Origin: Craspedostauros australis
Taxonomy: Eukaryota; Bacillariophyta; Bacillariophyceae; Mastogloiales; Achnanthaceae
Length of the DNA stretch: 64,000 nt
Reading direction: 5' to 3'
NCBI GenBank assembly: GCA_026770025.1
Contig: JAMXDE010000013.1
Span: forward strand, 434,001 to 498,000
Shown here: positions 1-12,559 of the stretch, in pieces
Layout of the letters: every line of letters begins with the position of its first letter
Numbering within the stretch: the first letter of the stretch is position 1
Translations under genes and position numbers: made by a program
The notes under the pieces: generated by a model
Told to the model about the DNA's origin: nothing
The model's input: the letters and a program-made list of their open reading frames with translations, nothing else
Database searches by the model: none

Positions 1-1
1 G

Positions 2-3000
2 CAGCTGCCCCTGTCTTCCGCAACCTCCATGATCGGGCGCTTTCACTACGTCACCACGCAACCCTGTAACGGACTCCGCACGCGGTCCAACATATACTGG
101 GAATTCGCCATCGACGAGCAGAAGAGCGACAAGACGCGGCAGGAGATACTTGGGGCCATGCAGACGTCCGTGTCCAACGCCATGGGCGCCGTCATCGTGC
201 TCAATGCCGACCTCATCCGGTACACCAAGTTCCACGGGTTGGAGAAGCAGGGGGAAGTCCGCACGCAACTGCTCATCCCGGGCACTGACGCTGGCGCGGA
301 TGGTGAGTGAATCTCTGCACTCCTTTTCATGTATTCGCCGCATGGAGCACCTGATGCATGTTCCATGGTGTGCGATTGGATGATGCAAGACCACAGATGG
401 GTTCTTCGTCGTCTATCATTCCATCATTTGTATCCTTCGTACGAGTGCAACAATAGAGTTCCGGTATGGATTGCATGGATGCTATGTATGTCGCGATGAG
501 GCATGACATCATCTGATCTTCTTGTCTCACCTTCTTCTTGCGCTCTGCCTACTACCCAATGCTACTCTACATACATATGTACGAGTCCTCTGTTTCACTC
601 TCTCTTCTAATCTACCGGACACGTGCATGCATACATGTATATATACCCTCTTCGTCCCCTCCCTCGCGGCATGCCCCTGCAGAATACGAATGCCCGCTCA
701 CCATGCCCCAATGCTCCATCGGGATTGCCACAGTCCCTTACGACCACGCCATCTCATTGCTACCTGGCGAGCTCACCCAAACATTCTTGCAGCAGGCGGA
801 TACCATCGCCAGCAGCGTCACAGCCACCATGTCGTCCAGCTTCGCAGACACGGAGTACATCGGACATCCTCTTGCCACTGGTAAGTTCGTTGTATCCCTC
901 GTGGGCGTCCCGTCGACGGACCAGCTCTTGAACTCTTTGCAACGCCGGTACGTGGAGCAGATCACGGCGGAGTTTTTTCAACAGTACCACAATCCCAGCG
1001 ACTCCTTCAGCACCAACCTCCAACAGCGCCCCGTCGTGCTCATGGCTTCCATCACGGACGCAGTCGCCAGCGACGATACCAACTCGGCAAGCAGCAATCG
1101 ATATCTGCGAGGCACGCAACAACGCTTGTTGCAGGACGCAGCTTCGTCATCGGGGGAGTTGCAACTCGGCGTGGACATCACAGGCCTGGTCGATTCGACC
1201 GACATCCGCGGTTTGGTGTTGCAAACCATGGAGAGCAATCCCGATGTTCTGCTGCATAAGTACTCGACGCAGTGGTATCGGCCGGGTGAGATCAACGAAT
1301 TGAATTCGGGAGAATTTTTCGGCCAGCTACAGAGCGTCTCTGTTGGACTGCAGCCTGCGGGATTCGGTCAGCCCCCGGCGACCTCGCCACCGGGCACCAG
1401 CAACGGTGGTGACAGCGGTATGGATGTGCAGGACAAATGGAAGATCGTTGCCATCGTCGGTCTCGTCGTTGGCCTGCTGTGGCTGCTGGTGCAGCTTTGG
1501 CGTGATTACATCGGTGACTTCCTGCGCGCGCACAGAATCTTGAAACCGAAGGAGCTGGAGGATTCTGCCACGACGGGCCTCATCTCGTCGTCCGACGAAG
1601 AACCTGACAGTCAGAAGCAACGTCGGATCTTCGGAATGTCGCTGCCGTCCATCCCCAGCGCCCACGCCGGTGGCGCATCGGACGATTGCAAGTCATTGGA
1701 CGGCCTGGGCAAGAATTCCTCGCGAGCTCCCAAGCTGGGATCATCCAAGTCAGATCATGTCGCCAGCAAGTTGCAACGTCCGAAGAGCTTGGGAAACCTG
1801 GAGCATTTTCTGTCTGATCACACCTGTCCGTCTCCGGGGCAGCGTGATGGTGGCAGCGTCGACGGCAATAAGCCTCAAAATCGCGCTGGGCAGAATGGCC
1901 GCGGAGTCCGACCAACGCGCAGCATGGATGATTCCAATCTCGTCCTTCGCAACCGCCCTGGACGTGGCAACTCGCGCTCCAGATCGTTGGAACCGCAGCG
2001 CATGAACGGCCTGCGTCGTACCAAGAGCTTCGATCCCACCGACTCCACCTCGCCGCCATCCCGGAATCGAGCCGGCCAAAATGGACGAGGCGTTCGCTCC
2101 ACGCAGAGCATGGACGTCATCTCGAAACGCAGTGCTCGCAGCGCTGCGAGCCATCGGTCACGCAGCCGATCCCCGAATCCTCAACGCCGCGTTATCCAAT
2201 CCACCCGCAGTTTGCCCATGCCCAGTCTGTCCAACTCTTCGCGCGGTCGCAACAAAAAGAAGCGTTCCTCCCAGCATTCCAGCGGGTCGACATCCTCCAT
2301 CGAAAGCGACGATTCCGACCTCGACTCCGACGATGACAGCAGCTCAAACGACAGCGACGATGGAAGTGAATTCGCGTACAACAGCAATCACGCCAAGAAG
2401 GCAATGTCCACATCGGCTCTCGTTCGTAACAGCACCCATTCCAAGGCGAGCATTGGCAAACGCAGCGCGCACAGGCCGCAAAAACCCAACAGTAGCAACA
2501 CCGACAAGGCAGGCAGCGATCGGGTGCTGGCCTCGGGTCGATTCAAATTGGAAGATTTTGAAGAGGAGGGCTCGCAGAGCGATAGTGACTGCAGCAATGA
2601 ATTAGCAGATGACGCGCAGTGCAACCGTTCCGTTTCCAGCGGTGCGCGCCGCGCCAAAAAGGGAACGAAGTTGAAAAAGAAGCGACAGGCCGACGCACGA
2701 TCTGCTGTGCACACCAAGGATTCCGGCAGTGACGTCTCGGGGAACAAGAGATTCAAGCCCAAGCCCATGAAAACGTCGAAGCACTCGCCTGTTCGCAACA
2801 GTTCCACGGACAGCACCGAGGCCATACCTCGCAAGACGAAGTCACTGGATGATATCCGTTCTCCAACCTCGCAGCCCCCCAAGACCAAGCCAGCGAAACC
2901 CAACCAGCCGGCAGATGACAAGCCAATGTTCAAAACACCAGGCAACAAGAAGAAGAAAATTGGCAAGGCCGGAACGAAGAAGAAAAAGAAGATCAGGGCC

Positions 3001-4239
3001 AAGGCCACAGGCGCTGGCACGGATGATGGCAGCAAGCAATCCAAGTCCACTAGCAACACTAGGGGCAGCGCGTCCGTCGGCAAGGTAAAGCGCAAAAAGG
3101 TGCTCGGCGATGGCAAGCAGCAGCCGAAGAAGTCGCCACCACCGCCCAAGAAGAAGACGAGCAAGGAATCGGTGACTAGCACGACAAGCGCAACCTCCAG
3201 CAGTCACGCTTCCAACCAGCCCGGCGTTGGCAGAGGCCGAGGCCGAGGTCCGAACAACACTGTTCCGCGCAGAGTGCCAAGCAAGGCATCTCAAATGCAA
3301 AAGGTGTCGGGCAAGGAGGATGAAGACAAACAGATCCCACCAAACCCGTCATCCAACAGGTCAGATCCAAAATCACACACTCGTACACATGGCCCCAATG
3401 CGAGTAGAAGCAGGAGCCGGAGTAGGAGCCGCGGTCGCGGTCGCAGTAGTTCCCGCTCCATCGGCAGCCACGGCAAAGTTGGCCGAAGTGCGACGTCATT
3501 CGGCGCTGTCGATTCCAACAATTTTGATCCCGAGTTCATGCCGAAGGAAGAAATGGACAAGTACCTGGCATCGCCAAAGTTCGAAAAGGAGTTGCTGCAA
3601 GTCGTTCCAATGAATGCCAACGAAGGCGGCGACGTGCTCAAGACCATGCGAGACAAGAAATACTTGGACCGCCTCGCTGCATCGAACGGGACACATCGGC
3701 TGAGGGGCGGTGCACCGTTGGCACCCAAGCGAAAGCCATCGGACGAGTTTGCCCCGCCTATCGCAGGACCAAGACGCAAGGCACCTGGTCGCAGCAAGTC
3801 ATCTGATTTTGTGGAACGTCGCAAACCGCCTGGCCGTAGCAAGTCGTCAGACTTCGTGGAACGTCGAAAGCCACCTCCCAAGACCAAGTCGATGGATTAT
3901 GGCAAGCACGGAAAGATCAAGTTCAGCCGCCGCTTCTCCTCTGGCGGTTCTTCGTTGGGTGGTGATAACAACCACAATCCCGGTAGCAACAACGGGGGCA
4001 ATTCAGATGGCCACAACGACGACGACGCCTCTCAAGAGTCCAGCATCTACCAGAAGCCACCGTCTTTACGAAAGGGCGAGAGGAGGAAGGTCGGCTTGCC
4101 GCTACCGTCCACAGGTCGTGGTGCTGTGGGTATCAGCGGCAACAACAGCAATGGGAACAGACTTCATTCGCATCTGGACAAGGGCGGTAAGGCCATGTCC
4201 GATGTTCGCAAGATGAGACTTGGCATCCAGACGAATTAG
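2..4239 (+). CDS. Single-pass membrane protein with ectodomain and long basic Ser-rich tail (5'-partial), copy 1
   Basis: The gene is cut by the left window edge. Exons are 2-302 and 683-4239; the intron 303-682 has donor GTGAGT, acceptor CTGCAG and phase 1, and the visible product is 1,285 aa. The first exon matches the end of the ectodomain of the downstream paralogue (GRFHY...EPC/QPC, LIRYT+F). A juxtamembrane region follows (ATGKFVVSL, LQRRYVEQI), then a helix encoded near 1441-1500 (IVAIVGLVVGLLWLLVQLW). The tail of over 900 residues is rich in S, K, R, P and N. It carries repeated basic-Ser motifs (RPKSLGNL, RPTRSMDD, RTKSFDPT, KTKSLDDI), two copies of RSKSSDFVERRKPP and an SR-dipeptide run (SRSRSRSRSRGRGR). 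An extracellular or luminal sensor or adhesin with a disordered, phosphorylatable cytoplasmic tail is inferred. No enzyme motif is seen, and the function is unknown. Confidence 0.8.
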
Positions 4240-6034
4240 CGTACCTCCAAAGCGTGCAGCTAACCAGGCGCGCAGGTGAATGCGTCACATTGACGGAAGC
4301 GGAAGCGGACGCTAGAGGGCGGCTGCATGTGGAGAATCACAGCGACATTCGAGTTTGCAGATTTGACATGGAAGTAGTCTCGCAACTCCTGCGTTTGGTA
4401 CCCATATGGTACCACACATACGAGGACATAGAAAGACAGAGAGGAATTGTAGTATGTATTTTATGTCCTTGCGGATACGCACATGATTGCTTCAATTCTC
4501 TGTAAATCGAGGCGTCTGTAGCTAGTGGACTACTACTGATGCGTGCCTGTCGCCGATACTCGCTGGCACGGTGGCCGAGAGGACAAGCGCATCTTTATCG
4601 AGTAGTTCGTTTTTGTAGTCGTTCTGGTAGCTCGTGCTTGGCGGGAGTCGATTCTGGTTTCGAGGATTCACTCGTGTTCGTCGACGTCGTTTGGAGTTCT
4701 GCGCATTGGTTGGAGCATGTGTGTTGCCGTAGCTCGAAACAGTGCTTTTGTTCGACGTGTTGGCGCGTGTGGTTGGTGGAGAACGCCGAAAGTCGCAACA
4801 GGCGCAACTGAATTGTTTTTCCGTGATGTCAGTGGGAGAATTGTTGGTCATGACTTCTGTCCGACGGCATCAATGTCACTGTCCTTAGCAGCAGATTTGA
4901 ATTTTAGCCATTGTTAGCACGTTTGATTCGACACACGCCAGGGACAATTTTCCTTTCGGACAATAAGTGACAATGCCGCCGTCGGCCATAAGTGGAACGT
5001 GTGTTTTTCTGGTCACAAAACGAAATGCGAAAATCCACACTGTGGCAGCGTGCAGCGTGGTGGGTTGCGTGGACGATGGATGGAGGAGTTGGCGGGAGCA
5101 AACCGCCTTGATGTCCGGAAAGCAGGACAGGACGGTGTTTGGCAAAGCGGAAACGGGAGAGACCGAGGATGGAGGAAGAGAGAAGAGTTCAGCAAGGGGG
5201 AGGAAGACGGGGGAGCATCGCGAGAGATTGGATGAGGTGAGAAGAAAGGCGGAGGAGGAACCTTGGGAAGAAACCCCACAGAGGTGCAGAGAGAGAGAGA
5301 GAAAGACGCCGAAGGCATAATTGAAGGGCATCGGCGCGGACAGAGATTTCCTCCACAAATCGAGCAAACAAGGGAACCAGATTGGGAAGACCTCTGAATC
5401 CGCATTGGCATTTCATACCTACCTGTACCCACACCTCATCCTTGTGCCTCCGAATTCCAGCCTCGTGCCACAAACTCTCGTTCCACCGCAAGGGAGCAAA
5501 TCAAAAGTCGAGTCGAGCCTGGAACAGAGAGGACTTGAGGTCGCTGCCCCACTTGTGCGAGCACCTGCAGTGTTCACAGAGTCAAGCGCTCTTCACTTGC
5601 TCATCCATCCAAGGGACTTCCGCGCCATCACGGGCGCAATCACGAACACAATCGAAGAGAAGAGCACTCGGGACGTGCTTCATTGCTGGGTTGAGAGAGA
5701 GAGGGAGAAGGCGGGGCCGCCATCCACATCACCATCGCGAAACCGAAAGCGCCGCCGAAGAAGCTATTGCTCAAGCACATCCAACACAAAGTCGAAGACT
5801 GGAGGAATTCAATTCCTTCGTGGGGTCGATGACCACAGCCGAATACCTTTCTGACAGAGCAATTGCAACCCATCATCTTCATCAGTGTCGAAGAGGTAGC
5901 CAGGAACGAAGGAAAGAAGCAAGTACAGCAAGCAACTCTTTGCTTCTACGAGCCACCAGCATCATTTGCGGACGAGTACAAGTCGCAATCAGAAGAGACA
6001 AGTCGCACGATCTCAAGGAACACAACGAGCACAG
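4240..6034. other. Intergenic region between the two paralogous membrane proteins
   Basis: About 1.8 kb between the stop of copy 1 and the first ATG of copy 2. It must hold the 3' UTR of the first gene and the 5' region of the second. Short open frames exist on both strands, but they are low-complexity (E/R/G- or S/T-rich) and match nothing recognisable. Copy 2 should need a signal peptide for its ectodomain, and none is visible at its first ATG, so a small upstream exon could be hidden here; I could not identify one. Confidence 0.5.
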
Positions 6035-9000
6035 ATGGGGCCACGACACCGTCACAATCCACAATCATCAGCACAATCATCAGCATCAGCATTCCATTCG
6101 TCATCGACAACAGACTTGTCAACGATGTCACAGTCCATCGACTCCCTGACAAGTGCCCATCGCACCGACACGGTCATCCCTGCATCAGAACCATCGACAT
6201 CGACGTCTCATCCCCTCCACGAGGGTTTCGCACAGGATCCACAGCCCGTTTCAGCAACAGAGCCAACCTCGAGCAATAGCATCCATTCCATCAATGCAAT
6301 CAATGCAATCAATGCAATCTCACATGCCCACACACAGACCATCAGCAACTCCAGCACCAAAGGCAACACCAATCCCAATCCCAACAGAAATACAAATAGC
6401 AACTCCGGCATGCACTTGGACGCATCCGATGATGCCCTTAGTGCTGGCGCGGCTACTATGACAGCCCCCAGCAGTCAAACTCCATTGCATGAATACCAAC
6501 AGCAATATGAACCACAGACCAGGAGGCGGCTCGACGAGGTGCAGAAGGTCAATGACGAGAACTGCCGCCTCACGACCTCCATGTCCACCCCATTTCCAGG
6601 GAGCGAAGAGCACTCCGGCGCCATGTTCACCGTGCTCGCTGCCCAAGATATCCGCTTGGTCACTCTGGAGCTGGACGTGGCCATCGAACCCAGCAACGAT
6701 GCTGCCAAAGCCGACGTCCCCATCGAGGTGTACATTCGCAACGGCCCATACTCGGACGCTATTGCACGAAACAGAGCTTCGTGGAAACAGCTCACGTCAC
6801 CGAACACCCGAGTCACACCGGTCATCATGCCGAACGGACCAGGCGTCATCATCCCGCTCTCGAACATCCAATCCTACCCGATCGCCGCTGGTCGGGTGTA
6901 TTCCATCTACGTTGCCGCTCCCAACTCCTCCAAGGTCAGGCTCCTGCCTCCGCGCAACCAGAACGACAGACCTGGAACCGTTCACTCCAAAGACGACCGG
7001 CTCACTGTCTACTTCGGCGTGGGCATCAACAACCGTGCCGAGGCCGCTGCATTTCCCGCTACCGTCACAACATCGCCAACGGCAGCGTTCGCCGGACGGT
7101 TTCACTACAACACCATCGAACCTTGCACCGAAGCGCGTGCCAGAACGCAGGTGCAGCTTGAGTTCGCCGTCGACACTTACGCCAGCGCCGCTTTGAAGCG
7201 TCTCAACGAAGCCCTGCAGGACACCCTGGTGGCTATCCAGGTCTTGAACCCCACCCTCATCCGATACACACGTTTCCAAATGCTCGACCTACAGGACGTC
7301 CAGTCAACTTATTGGCCCCGCAACAACAGCAACAAGAGGGATTTTGGTAAGTCGCGTGAAAACATGCTACAGTGTCATCGTTTGCGCATGCGTATCGCAC
7401 TTACGTACATGATATGGCTTGGTATTGTATGGCATGCGCGAAGATATCTCATTTGGGAGAGGCGCTTGATGTACCCGCAGCAAACGCTGGCACCACATAA
7501 CATTCCAAACCATTGGCAGATCCGCCTCTTTCAATTACACAATGCTGTCGCAACTCCCGCAACTCACGAAATATGTCGTGGCAACCACTCTACTACGATT
7601 GACTTCCTTCCTTTCCACCACGCTGCACCACAACATGCCACGCCACGCTACCTACGTGCCATACGGTAGACAAGAAATGTCCCGAATCATTCACGAGCTG
7701 CGAGTTGATCACAGCGAACATTTCCTACCTGCACTCCGTGTCCTTACCGCCGGGTGATCTGATCGCTGCCATCTTGGAGAACGATGAAATCATCGCTGAC
7801 AGTGTCGTCGCAACGACATCGTCATCCGTCTCGAGATCATCGTCAACCGTGGTGGCCTCTGCGTCATTGCGCGGTGCGGCAAATGACAGCGGCACCCAAG
7901 AGATGGACACAGAGGGCATCGAAAGCCCTGTCATCGTTGAAAAGGCGTCCGGTTCGGGTGCTATTGCTACGTCAAACTCGAAGGCCAACTACGCATACGT
8001 CGGGGAGTCATTGGCCACGGGGGATTTTGTCTTCACCCTCCAGCCGGTGCCGTACGATTTGCAACTCAATGCCCTGCAAAGACGGTACATGGAGCAGACA
8101 ATCACCAAGTTCTTCATGGAACGATCCGATGCACCCATCTGGAAGACAGCCATCACCGTGCAGGTGCCCGAAAGCGTCGCGGTTTCTGGTCTCGTCTCTT
8201 CCAAATCCCTCGTCACCAATGATGGCGGCAATGAAACCGACAGCAGTGCGGGAGGTGGATTGCGAGGCCGAGCTCGCATTCTGCAAGATGAGTCGACTCC
8301 CGAGTTCGGATACACGCAAATCGGGATGAAGATCACAGCGCAGGGCACGTCGCCGGGGTTGCGTAGCGACGTATTGGAGACCATGAACGATCACAATGCG
8401 TACCTCTCCCAACTCCTTTCGAGAGAATTTTACCGACCGGGTGAAATCAACTCGCTCGATTCAGGCCGTGTCTTCGCCGACATCAACCAAACCAGCGTCA
8501 TCATCCAGCCACTGGATTTTGGAAAGAACATTACGGTCGCGACCGTCCCTGAGGATTCTGGTGCGCAAACCTACCCTGCATGGATCTACATCTCGACCGG
8601 TGGGCTCATCGTTGGCATCCTCTGGTTGGCGTACGTGGTTTGGAATGACTTCCTGCGAGACCAGTGGGTTGGAAGGTATCTAAATACTTCCAAGACCGTT
8701 GGCGAACGAACGGATAGCTCGGAAGAGACCGCATCCAAAGATGCAGCCCAGACAACAGCTGGACTCTTGGATCCAAATCGATTCAATCAAGACGACATGG
8801 CATTGATCAATTCCTCGGCCATCAGGATTACGCGGCCCCATGTTACTCGTTCAAGGTCCATGCAGGGCCTCTTGGACATGAGTTTGGGCCTCAGCGCCGG
8901 CCCGCGAAGCCCGGACGGTTCGCAAGACTTTGCAAGCAACGAAAGTCGCCGACCCCAACTGGTCCGGCGCAAATCCTTCGGCGGAAGCTGCGAAAGCTTG

Positions 9001-12000
9001 CTATCGAATCGTGGACCACCCCCTGGTCGCACACCTGGTCCAAATCAACACCATCACTGCCACCCTCGCCATCACCCAGCGTCAAGATCAGGAATGCAGA
9101 AGCAACGTAGCTTCGATCAGCTCTATCCATCCTCTCGACACATGATAGGGCATGTGGAACCGTCACTGCCTCCGCCCACGGTTGATCACAATCGGCAATT
9201 CCATCACGACCGCCAGGTCGGAGTACGGAAGGAAGCGGACCGTCGGCGGCCAAGTTTCGATAACTTTCTGAAGGGTATGATGGGCCAAACTAAGGGCGCG
9301 GAAACCACGTCATCGGCACCGCCACCGCCACCACAGCACCATCAGCCAAAGCAGTATCAACAGAAGCAGCATCAACAGAAACAACAAAATAGTCACCCTC
9401 GCCAGTCAATCCAAACCGTGCACGCCCGTTCCTCCGTCGGAGGGCAGTCAATGTTCGCAGCCGCCCCCAACAAGAGCCCTCAATTCGTTGGAGATTGTGA
9501 TGACTGGCAAAATCCATCAGCCTTCAATGCCAAGTCCTTGGATCGTCGTAAGCGCAATGCGCGCCGCGACTCGACGGAGTCATCCGACTCGGACAAAAGC
9601 CAGAGCGTGCGACTCATGGATGAACTGTCGTCCAGGTCGCTGTCCACAAAGGGGAGCTTGGTCCAGGATATCGCCTCCCGTGACCTGAACGATAAATCAA
9701 GCCGGCATTCCAACGGCTCCAAACCGGAGCTCGCCAAGGCCCCGAGCTACATGGTCAAAAGCAAGAGCAAGCCTACCATCCATGGTGGCCCGAAGGCAGC
9801 AGGCAAACCGGACAGGTCACGGGGCAAATTGATGGAGCAAATCCCCGCAAAAACGAATCCATCAGCCACTGCGTCAGATTCAGACTACGATAGCGCCAGC
9901 GATGATACCGAAGACAGCGCCATCAATACTCAACTTGACACACTCTCGAGTTGCGAGACTCTGCTGTCACGGGCATCGGGTGGAAAGAAGAATGCTGACG
10001 TACTGAAGAAGAAGAAGTTGACGTTGAAGATCGTAAAGTCCAGCAAGGAAGCTACCAACGTGAAGGTCAATACCAGGTGGAAATCTGTGTCGAAACTCGA
10101 AGATGCAGGAGTTTCTGTCACCAAGACGCCGATCAGCTCCAGCACCAAGCTGGACAATGAGGCAAAGTCACCCCGAACCTTCCTGGATACAAGCGCATTC
10201 CAATCAGACGAATTCACGCCATCGGGATCCGTGGCGACAGGCACACATCTTGTCGACTCAGGGCGGTACCTGAAGGTGGGCGACAGCTTTTCCGATTCAT
10301 CATCCTTGATCTACGGCAAGACACCCAGGAACAAGAGGGGCGATGCTTCGATCCGAAGCGATGTCAGCAAGCAAAGTGCGCTACTGATGAACGCTGGATC
10401 GGGTTCACCGGAGTTGAGTCCAAGGTTGGACTCCTCCGAGCCGCTCATCAAATCGCCTGCCGGGTCCACCAGCACCCACCGAGGCAGACGACACGCTCAC
10501 GAGTCTGCCTCGTCGAATGCGAGGAGCAAATCAAAAGACCGCTTGAGCACACAATCGAAAGCTCCGAAGCGATCAAAATCTCGCGACAAGCTGTCCAAGT
10601 TCCAACCATCGAAGAGTTCGACGGCTGCTGTGGACCCATCCACAGCCACGTCGTCACTCCACTCCAAAAGCGGTGTTTCTGCGAAGGGTAAAAAGAAAAG
10701 TGAGAGCGAGGGCAAGAAGCTCAAGCGGTCGTCATCCAGAGATAGATTGGCGAAGGTCAGGCCCAAATCGTCATCTTCGGTATCGCAGCAATCGCTCGTT
10801 GGGAATTTGGATGAATTCATGAGCGCGGACACGAAGCAGCGTGGTAAGTCCGGCAGGAAAGATGCCCGCAGCGTTGCTAGCATGAGATCGCAACAAAGCC
10901 GTGGCACAGGACGCCCGAGCCACCACCGCCGTGATAAGCCCATGAAGCGAAGCCGTTCGCGGCAAGACATGGACAGCGGGTCTGTTGCACGCTCTGTGGC
11001 CAGTACGGATATGATCCGACGTGACGACAACGCAACATCTCACAGTCGGAGGAGCCTCCAGCCAACGCAGAGCGGCAAGATGCGCCCGCGAGGACGTCGC
11101 GATGCCCGGAGCAAGAGTCCTTCCCGCATGGAACCGCCCCAGATGACTCGCGGTCGCAGCCGAACAGATCTAGCACGCAGCCGAGGCCGTAGCCCCCACG
11201 ACCGATGCCGCAGGCCAAGCCTGGACTCAACAAGGTCATTTGACTTCCAGCAGGATGATCGCACAGTGGGAAGCCGAGCAAGCGTTCAGTCCGGCATCAG
11301 CCGCGATAGTGGAGGGCGAAGTCGCTGCTCGCGCAGCCCGTCGGGGCGACGACGTCGTCCGAGCATCCAGATTGATCTAGCGTTTGGTGATTCCTACGGG
11401 GACCTGAGGGATTCAACTACCCACAGCCGAACTAGCGTTCAGTCTATCGGAGCCAGGCAGAGCTCTGCGGACAATTCCCAAAGACGAGCGCGATCCAAGA
11501 GCCCAGGCCGACAGATATTCCGCCATGGCAACAGCCACGCGCAAGAGCGCAACCAACACGCAAACCATGAGGAGTTCGACTGGAATCCTGGTCGGATTGG
11601 CCGCAGGAGCTCTCATGGTCGGATGGACGAGAGAGATTTCAAACACGCTCATGGTCACAGCCATCACCAAACACAGCAGCAGCAACAACAGCTACAGCAG
11701 TACTCGAGGCCTTCAGGGTCGGGTTCTGGGAGGCCAAGGCAGCATGCAGGTCAAGGATACGGATCTTCCTACGCGACAGCTGCGTCATCTGCCTCAACTC
11801 GAATTGATATGGCAGGGCTAAGCCATCAATCGAGCCGCGGCTCGGGATCCAGGCACTCTCGCTCTTCCTGGGTGTCCCCGTCGTACCAAGTGTCGGCATC
11901 ATCAGCCCAGCAACCTCAGCTGGACGATAGCGGCACATTCTCATCCGACGATTCTGGCATTCATGAACCGTTCGGATCGTCGTTGGCGGTCATGTCCCCA

Positions 12001-12018
12001 ACGTACGAGTACTATTGA
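6035..12018 (+). CDS. Single-pass membrane protein with ectodomain and long basic Ser-rich tail, copy 2
   Basis: Exons are 6035-7346 and 7670-12018; the intron 7347-7669 has donor GTAAGT and phase 1, like copy 1. The model gives 1,886 aa. The open frame extends upstream of 6035 only by a TTG, so the first ATG is used; the ATG at 6125 is an alternative. Order: low-complexity N-terminus (INAINAINAI, N/P runs); ectodomain from about 6590 with FTVLAAQDIRLVTLELDV, PIEVYIRNGPYSDA and GRFHYN, resembling a beta-rich domain common in diatom surface proteins; a second juxtamembrane segment (ATGDFVFTL, LQRRYMEQ); a helix near 8578-8650 (TGGLIVGILWLAYVVW); then about 1,100 residues of basic, Ser- and Gln-rich tail. 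Tail motifs include RSRSMQGLL, RRKSFGGS, QRSFDQLY and KRSKSRDKL. It is a tandem paralogue of the preceding gene. No signal peptide is visible, so the 5' end may be incomplete. Confidence 0.8.
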
Positions 12019-12559
12019 GAATCTCGCAGTCCCCAGCCAGGTTTCATGCAAGCTTGGAACTGACTGATTTGTTGTGCTCTGCCACTTACCTGTATTACAA
12101 TACAGGATAGGGCCCAACCACAGTTGCGATGCCAACCAATTGAATTAGGTTGGATCGAATTGCAACAGAACGATCCTGTTTCCACTCCGTCGGTGACTCA
12201 CATTGACACTTGTTGCTGCTCGCCACTCACGCACAGCACCAGCAAAATACAGCGCAGTGCAGTGCAGCACAGAAAAACAAAACTATACATCGCATAATAA
12301 TAATAATAATAATAATAATATCGTCCAATAGAAGCTTACCTCATGAGACCGCGTCTTAGTTTGTGAACGGCAGCGCGTGGATCGAGTGCCTGATCTTCGC
12401 TACGATGAGCCCGTCGGGGGTGGTCTTTGCTGGTTGACTATCTGATTGATTCTCTGTGATGATCGATTTCTACATTAGTATTGAACGCCCAGGTGGAAAA
12501 GTGTGAATATGTTCGTCTCGGCGTCGACTGCTGTCGGATGATTTTGGCTTCGATGGCCT
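12019..12559. other. Convergent intergenic region
   Basis: The 3' ends of the membrane protein (+) and the phosphatase (-) face each other here. Apart from a TAA microsatellite, nothing was recognised. Confidence 0.5.
12294..12321. repeat. (ATA/TAA)n microsatellite
   Basis: An uninterrupted TAA run of about nine units in the convergent 3' intergenic region. Confidence 0.95.
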
